Part shown: one piece after another, positions 12,371 through 22,554 of the stretch
Layout of the letters: each line of letters starts with the position of its first letter
Position numbering within the stretch: position 1 is the stretch's first letter
Assembly (NCBI GenBank): GCA_026182355.1
Contig: JAPFBL010000116.1
Span: 186,001-250,000 of the forward strand
Origin: Hermatobates lingyangjiaoensis
Taxonomy: Eukaryota > Arthropoda > Insecta > Hemiptera > Hermatobatidae
Direction of reading: 5' to 3'
DNA: 64,000 nt
Program-made: the position numbers and the translations under genes
Notes under the pieces: generated by a model
Databases searched by the model: none
Told to the model about the DNA's origin: nothing
Seen by the model: only the letters and a program-made list of their open reading frames with translations

Positions 12371-13693
12371 TAATGATCCTGTACAGTTCCTCTTGCTATT
12401 TTCTCGGTAATGATGATTTACAGTGTTTCATGGTTTTCCTTAGAAAATTAATATATACATATTTGTGTACTTCAAGAGCGTGAAAAGCTGAAATATCACA
12501 CCGTCTAAGTAAACATTCAAAGTAAAAGTAATAAAACAAAGAATATAGTTATATTCAAAGAAAAAGATTACAAAACTGAAATGGAAACTGAACTGGAAGA
12601 TACATTTTACTCTTTTCTCTATTTCAGAAAGGGATTTATCTTCAACTTTGTATATACAAGTTAATAATGTTGTCGATGTGCTTAAAAAAAAGTAGGTTGA
12701 TCTGGTTCAACCATTGTTAATGAAATCATACGAGTATAATGAAGTGTTCCTGGAAATATATGTCTCAGTAAAGTAATAAAGTGTAATCATCAATCCCGCC
12801 AAAGCACGTTGTTTGCAGCTAGCCAAGGTTTCGAATCTTAAAAAATAATTAATTGTAAATATCCGTTTATGCAGCAATGATGACAATATCGAGAAATAAT
12901 TTCAATTTAAACAAGCACTAAGACATCAATTTTCTATGGAAACTTAATACTGATTTTGTCATTACAATCTACCTCCTTAGATGATCATATAATTAGATTT
13001 AGCTGTGAGGTACTAGATGTGGAACAAAATAAATCCAAGCCTAGTATTGACATAACTTCAAAGCAAATTTTTCTCTATATTCTAGACTTTATATATGAAG
13101 CAAAATATTTATTCTAAAATCGATGAACCTACGAGTATATATAAACAGAGATTTATATTATCAACCAGTTTTTATATATTTAGAGTTCTCATCAATATAA
13201 TCATGTTAGATTACAAAACAACTTCAAAACAAACCACTAAATAAAGTAAAATTCATTAGACTCTACTTGATGATTTCTTCTTGTTTACTGTAAATATATT
13301 TTAAACATGAAATAACGAGAGCGTTATTTAAAAAGAGTGGAAAACCGATGAAAACAAATATGAGTTATTATGATTATACTTCATAATAATAAACATACTT
13401 CAATAATAAATAGATTTTAATGTATAATGAATAGAAAGAATGTTTAGATTTTAATGTCCTGAAAATGATCCTCTAATATTGCTTGGTGCATACACTCGGT
13501 TAGAACTAAGCACTAGTTCGAGGAGTACCATACGTTTTCAACATCATTACAATCTTGGTTACTAACTGTCGTTGCGTCGGGCGTTTGGTCTCCCTCTTCT
13601 GATGCCGATTGAATACGAGATTGCAAAACTTTTCCCTTTTATATTATCTTAGTCTTTTATCTGATTTCTTAATGTTGTTCGGTCGATTATATA
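12371..13693. other. AT-rich stretch, nothing recognised
   Basis: No reading frame, SINE or terminal repeat that I can support. Ends at the TA target site of the Tigger element. Confidence 0.5.
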
Positions 13694-13695
13694 TA

Positions 13696-15098
13696 CAGTA
13701 ATACCCCGGACTTACGTTATAGGTGGGACTGCATGCTATACTGTAAGTCGAAAATTATGTAAATCGGGGTATGGTTTTTTAAAATCATTTTTCACTGGGT
13801 AAATATATGTACTTCCCAAGAAAAAAAGGAATATGTGATTAAAACGTTTTTTTGAAAATCTTCACATGTACAATACAAAATCCAGCAAATATATATGCAT
13901 GTAATATACATAGAAAATCAAAAAGTTGAAGAAGTAAATAAAAAAAAGAAAAAAAAGAAAAGCGAAAATGTAAAAAATACACAAAGAAAATAAATTACAT
14001 ACATACTTGTACTGATTATTTATTTGAAGTTTGAATAAAGTCAAACAGAGTTGTCTGGCGAATCGATGACTTTTTCTTGTCACGTAATATTTGTTCGTGG
14101 CAAGCAATTGACCTCTGCATGTCTTGTCTTACGATTCTCACGCGCTCTTCATTGGAATCAATCTCTTCGAAAATCTTAATTCCCTTTTCAATCAAATCAA
14201 GACCCTCAGATAAGTTTTTAATAGTCATTAAATTTTCTGATGGTGCTGGTTCCAAGTCTTCATTTTCGACCGCATTTTGTTGTTGCATTTCAATAAGGTC
14301 TTCCAGTGAAAGTTCTTCGTCATGCGATTCCAAAAGTTCGTTGATGTCTTCTTCATTTACATCCATATTTATTTTCTTGGCTAAATTGACTATATTTGCA
14401 ACTGTTTCATTTACGTGATCACTATAATCAGTTGTTTCAGGTGTCTGAATAGAGAAGAACGGGCAAAGCTTTTTCCAAACACCCTTCAATGTTTTTTCGG
14501 AAACTTCTCTCCATGATTGTCCAATGATCCTAACAGCATCAAGAATATTAAAGGTTTTCCAAAAATCTTTTACAGATGAGTCTTCATTTTGGGTCATAGC
14601 TTCATTTAAATGAGCAAATGACATTCGAGTGTAATATGCCTTGAACGTTTTTATCACTCCTTGATCCATAGGTTGGAGTAAACTGGTGGTATTTGGGGGC
14701 AAAAAAACCACTTTGACGTGAGGATCATAGTCTGTAAGAGTAGTTGGTGGGTGTCCAGGTGCACTTTAAATGGAAGTTTTTGAGACTTGCAGTACCTCTC
14801 AGTTTCCGGGATAAAGTGGTTACCAAACCAATCTTCAAACAATGAAGCAGTGACCCAAGCTTTTGAATTAGACTTCCAGATTACTGGCAGGCCGGACTTT
14901 GACTTATTTTTTAATAAAATTGAGAATTTGTTTTGATATTAGACGTGGCCTTGAAGAAGGGAAGGAGGGAGGGGAGAGCTAGTGGAAGGGAGAGAATTTC
15001 CCGCCCAGTTTTCTGGAGACCTTGAATAGGGCCGGGCTGCATCATGACGTAACTTCGAATTCACGTAAGTCGGGATAGCGTAAGTCGGGGTATTACTG
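13696..15098 (-). mobile_element. Tigger/pogo-type transposon, internally deleted
   Basis: Both ends read CAGTAATACCCCG inward (13696 on plus, 15098 on minus). They continue into ACTTACG and are flanked by TA at 13694-13695 and 15099-15100. This agrees with pogo/Tigger elements of the Tc1/mariner superfamily. The 1403-bp length is short for a Tigger (usually above 2 kb). The 3' half of the transposase gene remains on the minus strand. The right end abuts a short (TA)n tract. Confidence 0.92.
14016..14911 (-). pseudogene. Tigger transposase, C-terminal part of DDE domain and tail
   Basis: Reading from about 14911 on the minus strand: SGLPVIWKSNSKAWVTASLF, then FEDWFGNHFIPETERYC and LPFKV. A deletion with a frame change follows, and the frame resumes with GHPPTTLTDYDPHVKVVF and LPPNTTSLLQPMDQGVIKTF. 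It ends in an acidic tail (about 120 residues) with stop at 14016. The family's usual LLLLDNAPGH-type block with the second catalytic aspartate should lie exactly at the deletion and is absent. The third aspartate (MDQGVI) remains. The N-terminal CENP-B-type DNA-binding domain is missing too, so the copy is dead. Confidence 0.88.
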
Positions 15099-15204
15099 TA
15101 TATATATATATATATAAGAGAAGGTATTGTTTTCTTGACAATTTACTAATAAACACTTTTTCTTCTTCTAGGAATTTGGACAGGGTTAATATACGGAATC
15201 ACCT

Positions 15205-15255
15205 TTTCGCCAACGTTTCGTCTTTATTTTTAGACATCCTCAGAGCTATAAACTA
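15205..15255 (-). ncRNA. hammerhead-ribozyme-like motif, GAAACGTTGG family
   Basis: On the minus strand: AGCT, CTGAGGA (15237-15243), T, stem GTCT / loop AAAAATA / stem AGAC, GAAA (15216-15219), then CGTT and GGC. Stem II is perfect. Stem III would be the palindrome ACGT. GGC after the predicted cut pairs with GCT just before CTGAGGA (one G-U). All conserved core bases are present. This is one of the cleanest copies in the window. Confidence 0.65.
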
Positions 15256-16352
15256 ACAAAAAACAATGGACATTTGTCATATCTACTTTACAATCATCAT
15301 AACAAATTCAAAAAACTTACTGAAGGTTAGCTTCTATTACCGAATTCGGTAATAATTTTTTTGTAACAAGTAGAATTTTGTAACAAGTATAAAGTAACAA
15401 AAAATGTGAAACATTCTGAATGATTTTTATAATTTAGTCTTTTAATGTAATATTTTTTTGTGAAGATTAAACATTCTTTATTCAAAATAAGAGTATATAC
15501 AAGATATGGTATTTATGCGAGGCTTTTGGACTATTGGCTCATCGCCAATTCTGATAGGATAGAATGAGTATCGAATTGCAGCAAGGAGAACAATTGGCTG
15601 AGAACACTGTCTGTAGGCCAATCCAATATTTGCTAATAGCTTGGGAGTTTCCCAATTCCCTATATTTAATAATACAATTAGTTAACACGAGTTGAAACTC
15701 AGCCCAATCTACAGGAGGTGTACAATGGAATAACCTAATTGATCCTAATCTATGCGCACTTTCAAAATCGTCTTCTTCTTTAATTAACCGATTAATTTAT
15801 ACTACAGAATTTATACTACAGAATTTTATACTACCAATTCTTTATGAACAGTTTATAACCATTTTTATTATTAAAAAATTTGTACGACAATATAACTGGT
15901 GTACGACAATAATAATTATTACACTTATGCACGTTCTTCATACTTAAAATTACTGATTTTAATTGAAACGAACCCATTTTTTATGTTCAGCGACATTACG
16001 GGATACAATGTCAGTTAACGCACAAGTATTAAGCGACCATTTAGTGGTCAGTCATTATCATGAAAAAGACTTAAGTATTATAATTATATAATATACTGAT
16101 GTACCTATATTTACAAAAAACAAAAATAAAAATCGTTCAAATGGTTTTTCAAAACTGAAAGTTAAAACAATAACCACAAAAATAGCGTAAGGACGTCCAT
16201 TCCACTCCTGACTACGTTCAAAGAACGATTATAGTCGTTTTGTTTCGAACGGCCATAGTAGATAACAACATAGTAGATAACGACCATGGAAAACAACACT
16301 TAACGTCACACTATATAATATAAAAAGATTTCACATAAACACGTGAAACAAC
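15256..16352. other. AT-rich stretch, nothing recognised
   Basis: Unique-looking sequence without long frames. A short TAGAATTTTGTAACAAGTA-type local repeat lies near 15360. Confidence 0.45.
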
Positions 16353-16556
16353 AATCAATGATCAAACCACAATAAGAAATGGGAAAACAAGACTAAGATC
16401 TTTCAACCGTAACAAGCGGTCTTCGTCAGAGTCAAAAACCCAACTGCATTTTGCAAAAACTCCAGTTGGATTTTTGACTCTGACGACGACCGCTTGTTAC
16501 GGTTGAAAGATCTTAGTCTGGTTTTCCCATTTCTTATTGTGGTTTGATCATTGATT
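16353..16556. repeat. 204-bp near-perfect palindrome with two hammerhead-like motifs (family A)
   Basis: Two arms of about 95 bp face each other around a small spacer. From the outside in they read AATCAATGATCAAACCACA, TGGGAAAACAAGACTAAGAT, then the motif. Plus-strand core: GACT (16476-16479), CTGACGA (16480-16486), C, stem GACCG / loop CTTGTTA / stem CGGTT, GAAA (16505-16508), GATCTT, then AGTC (16515-16518), which pairs with GACT. The predicted cut is between 16514 and 16515. Minus-strand core: CTGACGA at 16423-16429 and GAAA at 16401-16404. The spacer holds a nested inverted pair (CCAACTG / CAGTTGG). Same family as the arms of the PLE at 32462-33402. Confidence 0.8.
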
Positions 16557-16622
16557 ACATATATAATATAAGTATTCAAGTAGCATACTACTAAAGATAT
16601 ATATGTTTATTGTGAAATCTTG

Positions 16623-16623
<1 letters not shown>

Positions 16624-16661
<38 letters not shown>
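16624..16661. repeat. (TA)n microsatellite
   Basis: Uninterrupted TA dinucleotides, just downstream of the family A palindrome. A 60-codon minus-strand frame running through it is a by-product. Confidence 0.9.
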
Positions 16662-16666
<5 letters not shown>

Positions 16667-16893
16667 TAAATAAGCAGCAGCTTCTGCATTGACCAATTTC
16701 TTGTTGACACTCTCTAGTTTTCGTATCCTTTTGTGGTGAGACTCTGGAAGCTTCCAAAGAAGGTTAACGAAAGACATTAACACACACAATAAACTTTAGG
16801 TCAAACACGAAAATACTTGAATAAACTACTTTTTTTTAAAAAAAAAAACCCCCGTTTTAATCACTAAAATAACAAACTAAATGAACAATACAT

Positions 16894-16895
<2 letters not shown>

Positions 16896-16937
<42 letters not shown>

Positions 16938-17022
16938 CAAACCATAATAACAAATGGGAAAACAAGACCCAGATCTTTCAACCGTAACAAGCAGTTTTCG
17001 TCAGAGTCAAAAACCCGACATT
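16896..17022 (-). ncRNA. (TA)n tract followed by a solo family A hammerhead-like motif
   Basis: TA repeats at about 16896-16934 lead directly into GATCAAACCATAATAACAAA, the 3' end of family A. On the minus strand CTGACGA (16998-17004), A, stem AACTG / CTTGTTA / CGGTT, and GAAA (16976-16979). Stem II differs from the palindrome copy (AACTG for GACCG) but still pairs through one G-U and one A-U, which supports a conserved fold. No partner arm lies nearby. Confidence 0.7.
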
Positions 17023-17241
17023 ACTTTCAGGTTTAATGTATTTTACATGGCTTTTAATAATGCTTTTCAATATTCGTTCAGATGGTCTTAAATTCTTTAA
17101 TATACTAGTTCTCATAGTATAGTTTGCGATTTGAGGTTCTTGTTAAGCACTCATTGTCAGAGATGTAACCCGAATTCTGATTTTACCCAAAACAACGACC
17201 AAATTTGTCAACACACGTTCAAATAAAAAGAAAAATAATGC

Positions 17242-17575
17242 ACACAGTAAACAAGACACTTACTAATTCAAATGTTTGGTAAACCCGTCATTCGGTGATG
17301 AAAATATACGTCATCAACGTACTTGACCTTCAGCTCTCTTTTCTCAAGAAAACGGATTTACCAAGTATTAAGTATTGTAAGTGTATATGCTTATTAGGTG
17401 TGTTACTCGTACGTTCCTTTTGATTTAAATGTATATATATATATTTCAAAATATTCTTGACCTCTTCTTCAATACAATATTTCGTAAGATTTTTTAAAAG
17501 CTAGGTTTTTGAATTAAAATACTTTTTCTTATGCCAACGTTTCAATGTATTTATATACCATTTTCATGGCTACAG
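17242..17575. repeat. 334-bp repeated block, copy 1
   Basis: Begins ACACAGTAAACAAGACAC and ends TTTTCATGGCTACAG. A copy of the same length with few differences lies at 18521-18854. Inside are three decayed motifs: family 7 on minus (about 17265-17300), family 7 on plus (about 17340-17380), and the GAAACGTTGG type on minus (17531-17575). The block ends partway into the palindromic unit at 17495-17945. Confidence 0.85.
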
Positions 17576-17945
17576 AAACAAAATAGAGCTGCAATACTTC
17601 AAAATGTAATGTACAATTCCAGTATAGACTACAATACTAATATTAAAACTAGTATATGTTATAATATCATCACAAAATGAGTATATGGCATCGATATATA
17701 TAATGATTATAGATATAACATAGATTGCAAAATAAAAAAAAAAACGCCATTTACACATATAGGTTGTTAATATAACGTATATTAACTTTTGACATTAGTA
17801 TTGTAGTTCATATTGAAATTGTATATTTATTATTAAAATATTATAGCCTTCTTTTGTTTTTTTCGTAGCTCTGAAATGGTATATAAATACATTGAAACGT
17901 TGTCGTAAGGAGTGCTTCATTCAAAGACCTAGCCCTGAAAAAACT
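17495..17945. repeat. inverted unit with decayed GAAACGTTGG motifs
   Basis: The outer ends read GCTAGGTTTTTGAATT and, inverted, GACCTAGCCCTGAAAA. The minus-strand core near 17531-17575 and plus-strand core at 17871-17899 (CTGAAAT...GAAACGTTG) face each other across about 300 bp of AT-rich sequence with no reading frame. A second copy of this arrangement lies at 35015-35348. Confidence 0.6.
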
Positions 17946-18084
17946 TACTAAATACTGTATATATATTTATTATTAAATTTTGCACCAGTTTCTGCATTGA
18001 TTAACATTTTCTGTTCGCAAAAAACTTACTTACTACTCACCCTGGGTTGTCTGTAATGTTCATAGGAAATTAGTAGGAAATATA

Positions 18085-18520
18085 ACATACTGTGTTGACG
18101 ATATAAGGAGAAAGTGTTTAGGAAGATTGAGAAGCTTCTTAAGAAACAGCTATCAGCCAAGTTTGGAGTTTGGCCATAAAAACTGACTACTACATTTCGA
18201 TCAGCTCGATGTCAGGTGTGTCCCACCGCAGATAAGTAACGACTGAATTCAAGCCTCATTCAAAGTCACTCAATCAGTACAGCCAACCTTCTGAGGGAGG
18301 AGAGACAGAGTAAGTCAAATTAATAATAACAAAAATAAATGTATAACAAAATATAAGTAAAAATATTTAAATAAAAAAAAATATTCAAAATTATTATGTA
18401 TTGAACTATAAATAAAAAATAAATAAGCAAACGGAATTGTTTAAAAAGACTATATGAAAATGAACTTAGTCTTATTTGGTCCATTTAGTTTTTTATCTAG
18501 ACTTTTTAAACAAATTATGT
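18085..18520. other. partial arm of the 58.7-kb palindrome family, then A-rich sequence
   Basis: GAAACAGCTATCAGCCAAGT near 18140-18170 matches the outer arm near 59135-59160 (GAAACAGGTATCAACTAAGT). An A-rich tract follows at about 18300-18440, like the PLE 3' regions. No gene seen. Confidence 0.4.
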
Positions 18521-18854
18521 ACACAGTAAACAAGACACTTACTAACTCAAATGATTGGTAAACCCGTCATCAGGTCATGAAAATATCAATCAACGTACTT
18601 GACCTTCAGCTCTCTTTTCTCAAGAAAACGGATTTACCAAGTATTAAGTATTGTAAGTGTATATGCTTATTAGATGTGTTACTCGTACATTCCTTTTGAT
18701 TTAAATGTATATATATATAATATTTCAAAATATTCTTGACCTCTTCTTCAATACAATATTTCGTAAGATTTTTTAAAAGCTAGGTTTTTGAATTAAAATA
18801 CTTTTTCTTATGCCAACGTTTCAATGTATTTATATACCATTTTCATGGCTACAG
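18521..18854. repeat. 334-bp repeated block, copy 2
   Basis: Second copy of the block at 17242-17575. The family 7 motif keeps an intact CTGATGA on minus (18567-18573) where copy 1 has CCGAATGA, but its GAAA box is lost (CAAT). The block stops at CTACAG, at the same place as copy 1 in length, and the flank then diverges. Confidence 0.85.
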
Positions 18855-19840
18855 GAAAACTTATTGAAAATAAGTTTTCTTCGAGGTATATTTAAACTTA
18901 TTTATTTTACATTTGAAAGACACTTTTATCATTTTAAATATCTTTTTATTTAAATAAATGTTATAATTTAATTAAGTAAACATTTAGTTTATATATACCT
19001 AAAATGTATTTATTAATGATAAGGAACTGTGCAGTTATATCTTTTAACCAATAACTAAAATGAATAGAAATGAATATATAATTTGCACCCCTTAATAATA
19101 GATGATAAGTTAAGGCAATGCAGAAAAGAATATTCAGTTAGATAATGGGTCTGATTGAGGCAGAGATATAATTTGATGTTGCTTGCTGGGCATTGGAATC
19201 ATCTTGGTGGATCTATATGTATCAGCCGTGTAAGACCCATGTTGGCTGGCATGGCGTGTTTACATGGCTCGGGACCGTCATCAGATCTGAGTAGTAATTT
19301 CCTGACTTTCAGCCACAATTTACCCCTGAATCACTCTGTTACTCTCAACCATCTATCCATCTTCTCTCTCACTCACTAACACAGTTAATACTTTCTAATT
19401 TCCTTGTGACTCTATTTTTGCAAACGCCCTAAACCCTTTCTCCCTCCCCCTCACCACTTCCTTCCTATCTTTGTCTGTATCCTTATTTTTTTTCTAACTA
19501 GAATTACAAACAAGCCTATTCAGCAAAACACAATCTCACTTTATCAGTCATCAAATTATTTTTTTTTATTGTTCAGCTTATTTGTTTTTTTAGCCGTGTT
19601 TAGTTGACAACAAATAGTTCTTGCATAATTTTTATTTTTCTGCAGAACTACTTAATACAAGCCATATCATTAGTGACATGCTATGTCATATGACTTCCTT
19701 AGATATAAAATCACCTGGGTTTGAAATTTCACCCAACTGATGAGGACAACTAAAAAAAAGTTATAACTATTATCTACATGTTATATTTCTATTGTATAAT
19801 TTTTATATGGTATATTTTATTAGAAATGTCATTCAAAAGA

Positions 19841-19872
<32 letters not shown>

Positions 19873-22320
19873 AAATATTCCTCAAAAGGAAAAGTTATGT
19901 CCATTAATAACATCACCAACATTTGGATACAATGTAATATTGGATTGAATCTAAATATTGTCAAGCTTTACTTGATTTGGAATTTCTTTTAAGTTACGGT
20001 GATAAGTTAAGACAAGAATAATACAGTGATTTGTCATTATTTTAATCGTGTTTAAATAAACGAAAAAAAATAAATAAATTTAAATAAATTGACAAATATC
20101 AGTCAATCAAATCTCCATTTACAATCATTTAAAAAAATATCATTCGAATTAAACATCAAATCTTTATATAAAATGTTATCAAGTAATAAGCAACTGTTAT
20201 CAAGGATTTGATAATCAATATTTTACGGTGTAATATAGGGTTATAGATCTCTATCATTAAATGTCTGAGGAAATTAATTGTTATCTTCTGCTAATCTTGG
20301 GAAACTATTGTCAGTTTTAACCTTCGTGCTTTCCTTTACGGAATGAATGTGACTTTATGTGCTACTTTAATTATCTCTCGGTATTTCAGAGAGAAAAAAA
20401 AAGAACATTCAAAGAGATTTCTTCAGTTATGAGAAAAAAAAATACAATACAGTGTACGATAGAGTGGACCATGAACCATTCGGTATTCACATTCTGTGTG
20501 GGCCACTTCTGATCCTGATGACAAAGAAAGTCTAAATGTATAAGTTAGTTGTGTATGTTATTTAGATAACTGTAAATAAAAAAAATTGTTCACTTCTTCT
20601 CTTTATGATAACGATAGTTGAAATATAGAATTGAGTTGTCTGGGTTCTTTTTATGTGTTCTCTCCGAGTAATTTGAGTTATCATCAAACAGTGACGTTTA
20701 ACTTTCAATTTGTTATATTATTTAATTTATATTATTTTATAAGAAGCATTTTATAGGAACAAATTTTACCAATAATATACATTGACTAATGAAATTTATA
20801 TAGAAATCTGTGGAAAAACTGTTTGTGGATTCTGAGCACGTTGTTTCATACAGAAGTGATAATTGTTAAAATGTATATATGGTTTTTGAAAATAAATTTT
20901 CCTCGAGAATATATTTTAACTTGCCATTAATTAAAAAAGATACTGATACATATAATTAACGATTTAATACATCATCTTATTCAAAGCTCATGTCATCAGA
21001 AGCGGAAATATTCTTTAAAAATAACTATTTGTCACATTATTTAACCAAAAGTCGAAATACTACAGCTTGTTAGGAGCCAAAATAGTGATTGCAGAATGAA
21101 ATGTACGTAGATTATTTGCATAGAAAAGTGGAAATGGTTTTTTTCTATGCATAAATTAGAAATGTACTTGATGATGTTGAGTCTTATTTAGAAATATTTT
21201 ATTTTTAAATTCTTTACATGCATTCAAAAGAAGTTATGTATGAAATGTTTATTTTAACTAAGTTTCTGTGGAATAATATTCTCAATATTCCCGCTTATTG
21301 AGGAAAGAAGTGTATAACACCTACTCGCAGCATATGTCTACTCGTCAGCGAGCAAAAATAAAAACTGGTCCGGAGTGGTCTACACTCAACTTTTCTATAA
21401 GTAAAATTAATATCAAACTTCTTGGGTATATAATATATAATGTCCCATTCAGGTATAATATAACTGTCTAATTGGAAAAAGTTTATTAGTTTTTCATTCC
21501 TGGTGGTAGTACTGATAGTGGCTTATCCGATTATCAATATGCAACTTATTTTTGAATATCACAATTAGTTCAGCAGTAATAACATTTTTAATAAGCGAAA
21601 ATGGAAATTTCGTATTAAAAAATAATCTCTTACAGGAGAACATGAATTCTGTTCCAATAGCCATTGAATCACTTACATAGTTTGTCTTATCTTCTTCTAG
21701 ATTGAAGATTTAAGACACACTTTCCCATTTAAAATATGAAAATATTCCTATTTTCTAAATCAATGAAAATAAATGAAAAAAGAATCTGGCAAATATAGCT
21801 GATGATCCCTTAATCTAGGATGAAAATCCCCTGATTCTTGTTTAATCCTAGTTATACTTTAAATGTTATTATCTTATGAAATATTATTACAAAGGTAATT
21901 TCTTTAAATGATTTTCAAAACGTCTTTATAATAATCAGTTTAAACGATGCTAAGTTAGAATGCAACCCAATACTTCTGTTGTTTTATTAGTGAGAATTTT
22001 TTTTGAAAATTGACAAGGCAGTGAATTATCCATAATTAGCTAAAAGACAGGTGGCTAATTTCCGAGAATTATTTTTAACCCCATAGATATCAAGTCAGCC
22101 ATATCTAGCAACCCTGGTTAGGACGATAGACAAATAGAAAGGGTAACGGTAACCCCCCTCTCTCAATGATATAATCATTGAACGAACTTTCATAAAACAA
22201 TCACAACCCTTCTGACCGGTGGTGGAATACGCCTCTCCTTTACATCTAATGATATTCATAATGCATGTAACATAACAACTTTTTTCAATAATACGGTCTT
22301 CAAGTAGTAATATAATGCTG
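18855..22320. other. AT-rich stretch, no gene recognised
   Basis: A GC-richer patch near 19140-19480 has a 74-codon frame but no recognisable product. A short (TA)n lies at about 19840-19863. No SINE or terminal repeats seen. Confidence 0.45.
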
Positions 22321-22540
22321 TGAGAAGAAAGGATGCCAATGGGAAATGTTATAAAATCAGAGCTGCGCGGGGACAAGACAGGAGCCAAGGCTAATGCAGC
22401 TGCCTCTGTTCGTGTCTCTTTATGGAGAGCCTCCCAGGCTAAGCCATCCTGTCGCCTTCCTAATCCCTCCATCACAGAATCACCCGCCTCCTTTGAAGGC
22501 TTATCTGCGCCAACACTTCTCCTAACATATTTAACTTTTA
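22095..22540. other. GC-richer island of unknown nature
   Basis: Around 22360-22520 the composition changes sharply (GCTGCGCGGGGACAAGAC, CCTCCCAGGCTAAGCC). Two overlapping open frames lie on opposite strands: plus 22333-22554 (73 codons) and minus 22095-22475 (126 codons). The plus frame reads KTGAKANAAASVRVSLWRAS. I recognise neither product. It could be a fragment of a transposon or an exon of an unplaced gene; I see no convincing splice sites or poly-A signal. Confidence 0.3.
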
Positions 22541-22554
22541 TTTTTTTGAATTAA

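Noticed and set aside
14077..14418. 113-codon plus-strand frame
   Set aside because: Antisense shadow of the Tigger transposase tail.
16353..16556. bidirectional transcription terminator or CRISPR-like repeat
   Set aside because: The palindrome carries hammerhead boxes and matches PLE arms; CRISPR arrays are not expected here and there are no spacers.
20517..20531. CTGATGACAAAGAAAG as a hammerhead core
   Set aside because: No stem II and no family resemblance; likely chance in AT-rich DNA.
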